Position numbers and translations under genes: made by a program. Positions 8,142-14,344 of a DNA stretch of 64,000 nucleotides are shown here, in pieces; within the stretch, counting starts at the first letter, position 1; the number at the start of each line of letters is the position of its first letter. The notes under the pieces were generated by a model that saw nothing but the letters and a program-made list of their open reading frames with translations, was not told where the DNA came from and did no database searches. This DNA comes from Porphyrobacter sp. TH134 (GTDB lineage Bacteria > Pseudomonadota > Alphaproteobacteria > Sphingomonadales > Sphingomonadaceae), in contig NZ_PKRO01000015.1 in NCBI RefSeq assembly GCF_002855495.1, forward strand, positions 1-64,000, read 5' to 3'.

Positions 8142-9416
8142 GTGGAATTGTTCGACCAATTGCGCGGGATGATCGGCATTGCGGTGCTGATCGGCATCGC
8201 CTGGGCCATCAGTGAGAACCGCACCCGCCACCCCGGTTGGCGCTGGCTACTTGGCGCGCTCGCCTTGCAAGGCCTGTTGGCGGTGCTGATCGTGCGGGTG
8301 CCGATCGTCTGGCAGGCGGTCGGCCTCGTCAACAACGCGGTCAGCGCGGTCGAGGCAGCGACGCTCAAGGGCTCGTCCTATATGTTCGGCTATCTCGGCG
8401 GGGCAGAACTGCCCTTCGCGCTGAAAGAGGGCGCGCAGCCGCCGCTGGTGATCGCCTTCCAGATCCTGCCGCTGGTGATCGTGTTTTCGGCGCTGTCCGC
8501 GCTGCTGTGGCACTGGGGCGTGCTGCGGTGGCTGGTCAATGGCCTCTCGTTCTTGCTGCGCCGCTCGCTCGGCGTGTCGGGACCGGTCGGGCTGGCGGGC
8601 GGGGCGGCGCTGTTCCTGGGCGTGGTCGAAACACCGCTGGTCACCCGCGCGTACTTTGCGAGGGTCAGCCGGAGCGAGCTGTTCCAGCTGATGGTGCTGG
8701 CGATGGCGACGATCAGCGGCGCGCTGCTGGTGCTTTATGCGACCACCTTGCGTGCGGTCGTGCCGGACGCGGTCGGCCACATGATCGCCGCCTCGCTGGT
8801 CTCGATCCCCGCCGCGCTGCTGATTGCGCGGCTGATGGTTCCGGCCAGCGCCGATGACAGCGCCACCGAGATTGACAAGGAAGACCCCGGCCTGCGCTAC
8901 GAATCCAGCATCGATGCGATCGTCAAGGGCACGATGGACGGGATGCAGCTGTTCCTCAGCGTCATTGCGGTGATCATCACGGTATTCGCGCTGGTTGCGC
9001 TGGTGGACGGGATGCTGGCGGCGCTGCCGCTGATCGATGGCGCGCCGCTCAGCCTCAAGCGCTTGCTGGGCTGGGCGCTGGCGCCGCTGATGTGGTTGCT
9101 GGGCGTGCCGTGGGGCGAGGCGCAGGCGGCGGGGGGATTGATGGGCACCAAGGCGGTGCTCAACGAATATGTCGCCTATCTTGAACTTGCCGCGCTGCCG
9201 GATGGCGCTTTGGGGCCGAGGGCAACGCTGATCGTCACCTATGCCCTGTGCGGCGTCGCCAACCTCGCCAGCGTCGGCCTGCTGGTTTCGACCATCGGGA
9301 CGCTTTGCCCTGAACGCCGGGCCGAGGCAGCGGGGATGGGGATGAAAAGCTGGATCGCGGGCAATCTTGCCAGCGGCATGACGGGGGCGTGGATCGGGTT
9401 GGTGACCTTTGCTTGA
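8142..9416 (+). CDS. CNT (NupC)-family nucleoside transporter-like protein
   Basis: 424-residue multi-span membrane protein of the concentrative nucleoside transporter family. The GTG start lies 5 bases after the previous stop; the frame is open further upstream but the family N-terminus begins here. The TM4 hairpin is FLGVVETPLVTRAYF, where characterised CNTs have GQTEAP: Gln and Thr, which contact the base in vcCNT, are both Val, while the Glu (E163) is kept. The ribose-side motifs NEYVAYL and GVANLASVG (Glu, Asn, Ser) are retained. The fold is therefore clear, but the substrate may not be a normal nucleoside. It overlaps the next gene by 8 bases and sits in an operon of redox and lipid genes. 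Confidence 0.85.
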   Translation: MELFDQLRGMIGIAVLIGIAWAISENRTRHPGWRWLLGALALQGLLAVLIVRVPIVWQAVGLVNNAVSAVEAATLKGSSYMFGYLGGAELPFALKEGAQPPLVIAFQILPLVIVFSALSALLWHWGVLRWLVNGLSFLLRRSLGVSGPVGLAGGAALFLGVVETPLVTRAYFARVSRSELFQLMVLAMATISGALLVLYATTLRAVVPDAVGHMIAASLVSIPAALLIARLMVPASADDSATEIDKEDPGLRYESSIDAIVKGTMDGMQLFLSVIAVIITVFALVALVDGMLAALPLIDGAPLSLKRLLGWALAPLMWLLGVPWGEAQAAGGLMGTKAVLNEYVAYLELAALPDGALGPRATLIVTYALCGVANLASVGLLVSTIGTLCPERRAEAAGMGMKSWIAGNLASGMTGAWIGLVTFA

Positions 9417-10014
9417 CGCGCGCCTGCGCCCGCTGATCGATCCGCCGCTGAACCGCGCAGGGCTGCTGCTGGCGGGCCTTGGCGTTACCGCGAACGCGCT
9501 GACCTTTACCGGCCTTGCGATCGGGCTGGCGGGGGCGGCGGCCATCGCGGCAGGGCACATCGGCTGGGGCCTTGCCCTCATCATCGCCAACCGCCTCACC
9601 GATGGGCTCGACGGGGCGGTGGCGCGGGCGCGGGGGCCGTCGGACCTTGGCGGCTATTTCGATATCGTCGCCGACTTCGCCTTCTACGTCAGCATTCCCG
9701 TGGGCTTTGGCCTGCTGGCGCCTGCCAACCTGCTACCCGCGCTGGTGCTGACAGCCAGCTTCGTGCTGACCGGGGTGAGCTTTCTTGCCTTTGCTGTGAT
9801 CGCGGGCAAGCGCGGGGCCGAGACGCAGGCCCACGGCAAGAAGAGCTTCTTCTATTCCACGGGATTGGCCGAAGGGGCAGAGACCATCGCGGTGTTTATC
9901 GCGATGTGCATCTGGCCCGCGTGGTTCCCGCTGCTCGCCTTCGCCTATGCCGGGCTATGCACGGCGACCATTATCCAGCGCAGCGCGATGGCTGTGGCGG
10001 CGTTCCGCGATTAA
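9409..10014 (+). CDS. CDP-alcohol phosphatidyltransferase family protein
   Basis: 201-residue integral membrane enzyme that would transfer a phospho-alcohol group from a CDP-linked donor. The complete family signature D65-x2-D68-G69-x2-A72-R73-x7-G81-x3-D85-x3-D89 is present (DGLDGAVARA...GGYFD...D); these Asp residues bind the metal and CDP. About six transmembrane helices follow the family pattern. The TTG at 9409 overlaps the end of the transporter gene and gives MLDARLRPLIDPPL, a typical N-terminus for the family. The alcohol acceptor cannot be read from sequence. Last gene of the four-gene operon; its stop overlaps that of the convergent DUF1499 gene in the bases TTAA. Confidence 0.85.
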   Translation: MLDARLRPLIDPPLNRAGLLLAGLGVTANALTFTGLAIGLAGAAAIAAGHIGWGLALIIANRLTDGLDGAVARARGPSDLGGYFDIVADFAFYVSIPVGFGLLAPANLLPALVLTASFVLTGVSFLAFAVIAGKRGAETQAHGKKSFFYSTGLAEGAETIAVFIAMCIWPAWFPLLAFAYAGLCTATIIQRSAMAVAAFRD

Positions 10015-10826
10015 CGGCTCGCCGCGCCCAGCAAGGCCTCGGTGCGGGCACGCAGTTCGATGATGCGGGCCGTATTGGCGCCAAGATCGCTGATCCCCAC
10101 GCGGCTCACCGAACGAAAGTCGATCTGGCTGTCACCCACGCGCGCCACCACATCATCCTTGAACCCGAACCAGAAGGTTTCGGCGACCGCTTCGACCATG
10201 CCGGTTTCAGGATTGGTGCGGATATCGGTGAGGCCCATCGCGCCCATCGCTGCGGCAATATCGGCGACCGCTTCGGCCTTGGTTGCGCCGCCCAGCGGCA
10301 GCGGGGCGGGGCGATCCTTGCGGTCGGTAATGATCTGCGCATGGGATTTGACCGCCAACTCAGGCGCTGTGCGGTCTTTGTACAATTCCAGCTGCCCCAG
10401 CGGGGCCTGGTAATCGCTCAGCGGATTGGCGCCGGCATCTGCGCGCGCTGCCATCGTTTCATCCGAAAACAGCGGCGGGTTGCCGGTGTCGGTGGCGATA
10501 TCGTGGATCGGATTGTCCGCCGCCTTGCTGCGCGCGCCTGCGAACGCGGCAAAGCCTGCCGCGGGCAACACGAGGCCGAGGATCGCAATCGCCACCAGCC
10601 CGTTGCGCCGCGGCGCCGCGCGGTAGGCAAGCACCAGCGAGACCAATGCCACCAGCGCCGTCACGCCGAAAACGATCAATCCGCCGCTGAAGGTCAGCAC
10701 CCCCAGACCGAATTTCCAATCCCAGATGCCGATTTTGGTGCCGAATGCGGCGATCGCAAAATAGGCGGGCATGAAAAGTAGCAGGGCGAGGATAAGCTTG
10801 GTGTGCTTGGGCAGGTTGGTCATCAT
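10011..10826 (-). CDS. DUF1499 domain membrane protein
   Basis: 271 residues. Three or so N-terminal transmembrane helices (about residues 9-100) precede a soluble DUF1499 domain (about 140-265), recognised from the LGGATKAEAVADIAAA start, the VEAVAETFWFGFKDDVVAR core and the ending DFRSVSRVGISDLGANT. The family has no established function. Two ATG codons at 10826 and 10823 are possible starts; the frame extends further upstream, but that part is not protein-like. It converges on the CDP-alcohol phosphatidyltransferase gene with overlapping stop codons, and its 5' side faces the cytochrome c gene. Confidence 0.8.
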   Translation of the reverse strand: MMTNLPKHTKLILALLLFMPAYFAIAAFGTKIGIWDWKFGLGVLTFSGGLIVFGVTALVALVSLVLAYRAAPRRNGLVAIAILGLVLPAAGFAAFAGARSKAADNPIHDIATDTGNPPLFSDETMAARADAGANPLSDYQAPLGQLELYKDRTAPELAVKSHAQIITDRKDRPAPLPLGGATKAEAVADIAAAMGAMGLTDIRTNPETGMVEAVAETFWFGFKDDVVARVGDSQIDFRSVSRVGISDLGANTARIIELRARTEALLGAASR

Positions 10827-11028
10827 GCGCAAATCATAGCGTCCGCACTGCGCATGGCAATCGTTGCGAGACTTGCGGAAACCGATTGCGCGGCTTAGCG
10901 TTAGGACGGTTACGGCTTTTGGGGAGCGAGCGCCGCGCTGGTGCGAGGTCTCGCTTTCCATGGCTGAAAATCTGGTTTATGCCTCGCGCGGATGCGGGAG
11001 GAACAAGTTGTTCAGAGGACAGACGACT

Positions 11029-11541
11029 ATGAAGCGTAATTTCCTGATGGGTGCGGCCGCACTGGCGAGCCTCGCTACTCTTTCGGCCTGTGGTGGCGGT
11101 GCGGGCAGCGATGCCAATGCCCCGGCGCCGGCCGCAACCGAAGCTGCTCCGGCAGCTGCTGAAACCCCGGCTGCTGCCGAAACACCGGCTGATGCCGCTG
11201 CTGCCGGCGGCAAGCTGGAATATGCCAGCTTCACCGGCGATGCTGCCTCGGGCGAAAAAGTGTTCGCGGCATGCCGCACCTGCCACGTGTTTGACGAAGG
11301 CGTAAATCGCGTCGGCCCGTCGCTCTACAAGATCGTCGGCCGCAAGTCGGGCTCGGTCCCGGGCTTTGCTTACTCGGACGCCAACAAGGGCAGCGGCGTG
11401 ACCTGGACCCCGGACGTGCTCTTCGAATACCTCGAAGATCCCAAGGGCTTCATGCCCGGCACCAAGATGGCCTTCCCGGGCGTCAAGGACGCGCAGAAGC
11501 GCGCTGACCTGGTGGCCTATCTGGAAGCCCAGTCGAAGTAA
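11029..11541 (+). CDS. Lipoprotein c-type cytochrome (cytochrome c2-like)
   Basis: 170 residues. A type II signal peptide ends in the lipobox LSAC (Cys21), so the protein should be lipid-anchored on the periplasmic face. Residues 28-62 form an Ala/Pro/Glu-rich flexible tether with a repeated AETPAxA unit. The cytochrome domain carries heme motif CRTCH (82-86) and axial Met147 in PGTKMAFPG, the class I arrangement of mitochondrial-type c and c2. Such a tethered monoheme carrier could serve the bc1 complex, an oxidase or the photosynthetic reaction centre, which in this cluster has no PufC subunit; that role is inference. Ribosome site AGAGGA precedes the ATG, and a terminator follows. Confidence 0.92.
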   Translation: MKRNFLMGAAALASLATLSACGGGAGSDANAPAPAATEAAPAAAETPAAAETPADAAAAGGKLEYASFTGDAASGEKVFAACRTCHVFDEGVNRVGPSLYKIVGRKSGSVPGFAYSDANKGSGVTWTPDVLFEYLEDPKGFMPGTKMAFPGVKDAQKRADLVAYLEAQSK

Positions 11542-11567
11542 TTTCACGCCTTCGGGTGGAAATGATG

Positions 11568-11598
11568 GGGCGGCGCGGGACACTGCGCCGCCCTTTTT
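11568..11598 (+). terminator. Rho-independent terminator of the cytochrome c gene
   Basis: A perfect 9-bp stem GGGCGGCGC/GCGCCGCCC with an 8-base loop is followed directly by TTTTT on the plus strand, 26 bases after the cytochrome stop codon. Confidence 0.9.
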
Positions 11599-11677
11599 CG
11601 TGGGCAGTTCGAAGCCGGTTGGCCCGCTGTCAAATCCCCGCCAGACTGTGCTGGATCCCGATCAGGCAGCGCCTAGG

Positions 11678-13207
11678 TCACGCTGCGAGCAAGCTTTCGT
11701 CAGCCGGGCAGTGCTGACGCAGATAATCCTCATGCGACGGCAGTTGCGCGACGGCGCGGCTGATAAGGATGCGCAGATTGGTGAGGAATTCGCCAAGCTG
11801 TTGCGGTGCCACCGAATCGGCCATCGGATCGTAATCGGCCGGCATGATCCCCTGGCCCAGCATCACCTGCACCCAGCTCGCATCGCGGAACAGATCATCG
11901 GGATCACGCCCGACGCGGCCCGCCGCAGCGAACAGTTCCAGCTTGTGGGACAGGCTGTCAGGCACCGCCATGTGCTTGCAATAACGCCAGAATTCCGAAT
12001 CGTCCCGATCCGTGCGGTGGTAGTGCAGGATCAGGAAATCGCGGATCTGCGCAAACTCGGCAGCGCAGCGGCGGTTGTATTCGTCGCGCAGCGCGGCCGG
12101 GTTGCCGGCGCGCGGGAACAGCTGGATCAAGCGGCTGATATGCGACTGGATCAGGTGAATGCTGGTCGATTCGAGCGGTTCGAGAAATCCGCTCGACAGC
12201 CCGATGGCGACGCAATTCTGCGCCCAAAACGCCGCCCGCCGCCCGGTGGTAAACCGGATCGGGCGCGGATCGCCAAGCGCCTTTGTGTCCAAGCCTTTAA
12301 GCAGCACATCGGCGGCCGCGTCGTCGCTTGTGAAGCCGCTGGAATAGACATGACCGTTGCCCGTGCGATGCTGCAAGGGGATGCGCCATTGCCATCCCGC
12401 CGCCTTCGCAGTGGCGCGGGTGTAGGGGACCAGTGTCGGCAGCCGCTCGCTTGGCACCGCCAGTGCGCGGTCGCACGGCAGCCAGCGCGACCAGTCTTCG
12501 TAACCCACACCCAATTCGCCGCCCAGCAAGAGCGAGCGAAAGCCGGTGCAATCAATGAAAAAATCCCCCGCAACCCGCGTGCCATCGGCCAAGCCGATGG
12601 CCGTGATGTCGCCGGATTCGCCTTGACGTTCAACGCTTTGGACAATCCCTTCGGTGCGCGTGACCCCGCGCGCTTCGCTGTAGGCCCGCAGGAACAGGGC
12701 ATAGCGGCTGGCATCGAAATGGTAGGCATAGGCCAGCCCTGTCATCGCGGTGTTGCCCACGCGGTCCAGCTTGCCGAACCGTGCCTGATCGGCGGCCTGC
12801 TGGTGCAGCGAATAGTCCCACAACCCCTTGGGATCGGGCACGGCCTGCCCGCTCACACTGCGGCGCCAATAGTGGTGGAAGGCGACATTGCCGAGGTTCA
12901 TGCCGGTGTCGCCAAAGGTGTGAAGATAGCGGCTGCCCTGCCTGCCCCAGTCCACGAATTCGATCCCCAGCTTGAAGGTGCCAGAGGTCGCCCGCAGAAA
13001 CTCATGCTCGTCGATGCCGAGGATCGCATTCAATCGGATGATCTGCGGGATCGTGGCCTCACCCACGCCGACGGTACCGATCGCTTCGCTTTCGACCAGT
13101 TCGATTGTCAGCCGCTCACCCAGCAGCCGGGAAAAGGCGGCCGCGGCAATCCAGCCTGCGGTTCCGCCGCCCACGATAACGAGTTTTGTGATCCCCGGTT
13201 GCATCAT
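11678..13207 (-). CDS. Flavin-dependent tryptophan halogenase-like protein (paralogue 1)
   Basis: 509 residues of the PrnA-type flavin-dependent halogenase family. FADH2-binding motif GGGTAG sits at residues 13-18. The family fingerprint WQWRIP is at 272-277. The two residues central to catalysis in PrnA are in place: K79 in TFKLGIEF and E346 in PLESTS. The chemistry known for the family is chlorination or bromination of tryptophan or other aromatics using FADH2, O2 and halide; the substrate here is unknown and no flavin reductase is nearby. It follows the DUF6445 gene by 16 bases on the same strand, divergent from a TonB-dependent receptor. Family members beside such receptors are common in sphingomonads and Caulobacter. 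Confidence 0.9.
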   Translation of the reverse strand: MMQPGITKLVIVGGGTAGWIAAAAFSRLLGERLTIELVESEAIGTVGVGEATIPQIIRLNAILGIDEHEFLRATSGTFKLGIEFVDWGRQGSRYLHTFGDTGMNLGNVAFHHYWRRSVSGQAVPDPKGLWDYSLHQQAADQARFGKLDRVGNTAMTGLAYAYHFDASRYALFLRAYSEARGVTRTEGIVQSVERQGESGDITAIGLADGTRVAGDFFIDCTGFRSLLLGGELGVGYEDWSRWLPCDRALAVPSERLPTLVPYTRATAKAAGWQWRIPLQHRTGNGHVYSSGFTSDDAAADVLLKGLDTKALGDPRPIRFTTGRRAAFWAQNCVAIGLSSGFLEPLESTSIHLIQSHISRLIQLFPRAGNPAALRDEYNRRCAAEFAQIRDFLILHYHRTDRDDSEFWRYCKHMAVPDSLSHKLELFAAAGRVGRDPDDLFRDASWVQVMLGQGIMPADYDPMADSVAPQQLGEFLTNLRILISRAVAQLPSHEDYLRQHCPADESLLAA

Positions 13208-13223
13208 CCTGTCCCTATTGCTG

Positions 13224-13973
13224 TCATGCCGCCGCCGGGCGGAAAAAGGCGTTGATGGTCAGCCGTCCGGCCAATGGATCGGCGCTTAATGGCGCGGTAT
13301 TGTCGATCACCCCGCTGTGCAGGATGTTGCCGCGATAGAATACCGCACTGTTGAATGTGCCGACAACGGCATGAGTTTGCTCGAAATGCGGGCCGCCATC
13401 GGTGGGATAGGCTGCTGGGGGCAGGCCTGCGCGGCCGACCTCGGCCTGTACGGCAGCAGCATAGCGCGGGTAATCCGCCGCGGTGAGGGCCTCAAGCCCC
13501 GTCGCGCGGTGCCGGTAAAACGCCGTGCCGCCGCCTTGTCGGGACTGCGGCCCGGGCCGGTGCAGGTACAGCATCATCGCGATTTGCGCAGGATCGGTCC
13601 CATCGACATGCGGCAGCCGCTGGATCGGAGCCAGATCGGCGGGCCGGGTGGTGACCAGCGAAAACCATGCCTGCATCTCCCACGGACGGCCCAGCGGGCC
13701 GAACCACTGATCGAGCCGCGGGGCCAGACAATCCAGCCATGCCCGGCATACCGCCGGTTCAAGCGGCGCGCGCACCCCCGGATAATGCGGCGTAAGTTTT
13801 GCAAAATTTTGCAAACTAGCTTGCAAAATGACATCCTCAGGCGCTTTGAGAAAGCCGCTTATGTGTACAAGAATATGATTTAAAACTGAAAAATGCTCAA
13901 TGCGCGGCTGTGACAGCGAAATTGCCCAAGGGTGAGGGGCGCCGAGGGTGGCTGAGGCGGGCGTTGTGGTCAC
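13224..13973 (-). CDS. DUF6445 family protein, possible Fe(II)/2-oxoglutarate-type fold
   Basis: 249 residues matching the general pattern of the DUF6445 family (YPGVRAPL near residue 64; FYRGNILHSG near 212). Its C-terminal half has a spacing seen in Fe(II)/2-oxoglutarate dioxygenases: H122-x-D124, H219 and R237 (PHVDG, LHSG, GRLTIN). If the alignment holds, these would be metal- and co-substrate-binding residues. Function is unknown. First gene of an operon with halogenase 1 and divergent from the TonB receptor gene. The region coding for residues 25-60 is much more AT-rich than its surroundings and contains a TTTTGCAAAATTTTGCAA palindrome. Confidence 0.75.
   Translation of the reverse strand: MTTTPASATLGAPHPWAISLSQPRIEHFSVLNHILVHISGFLKAPEDVILQASLQNFAKLTPHYPGVRAPLEPAVCRAWLDCLAPRLDQWFGPLGRPWEMQAWFSLVTTRPADLAPIQRLPHVDGTDPAQIAMMLYLHRPGPQSRQGGGTAFYRHRATGLEALTAADYPRYAAAVQAEVGRAGLPPAAYPTDGGPHFEQTHAVVGTFNSAVFYRGNILHSGVIDNTAPLSADPLAGRLTINAFFRPAAA
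13800..13813. promoter_or_regulatory. TGCAAA-N2-TTTGCA palindrome inside the DUF6445 gene
   Basis: TGCAAAATTTTGCA is a perfect palindrome (extendable to 16 bases as TTGCAAAATTTTGCAA), with a further TGCAAA half-site at 13822-13827. Similar palindromes lie in the divergent amylase/transporter promoter region at 23427-23442 and 23563-23576, so all may be operators of the same regulator, most simply the local LacI-family protein. Its intragenic position, about 160 bases inside the gene, is unusual. Confidence 0.4.
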
Positions 13974-14344
13974 CCACTGAACCTAACAAACTCTGCCACC
14001 TGGTCAAAGTGCAATGACCAAATCTATGAGATTGCGATAAAATATTAGATATCCGCGCCGTTTTTCCGGCCGCGACTGCGCCTTTGCCATATGGTGCGCG
14101 ATGCTCCGGCGTGGCGAGTGCCTGCACTGTGTCAATCTGGCAACAATCGGGCAAAAGCTCATCCCATTGAGCGACCTGAGGGCGCTGAGAAAGGCGCGCA
14201 AACATCCGATAATAAATCGAAAAATAGGAAATCTTCCAGCCTTGGCCGCTTTGCGCATTTGGTCATTTACCTGAGGTTCATGTTGGAGTATGAAAAAAAC
14301 TGCAAAAGCGAACGGTCAACGTCGCTTGCGGGAGGGGACTTCTG
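13974..14344. promoter_or_regulatory. Divergent control region between DUF6445-halogenase operon and TonB receptor
   Basis: 371 bases without a convincing gene, clearly richer in A+T than the flanks. It must hold promoters for both directions. An inverted repeat TGGTCA-N8-TGACCA lies at 14001-14020, and a further TGGTCA near 14262. GGAGGGG at 14331-14337 is the ribosome site of the receptor gene. No clear -35/-10 pair could be fixed by eye. Confidence 0.5.
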
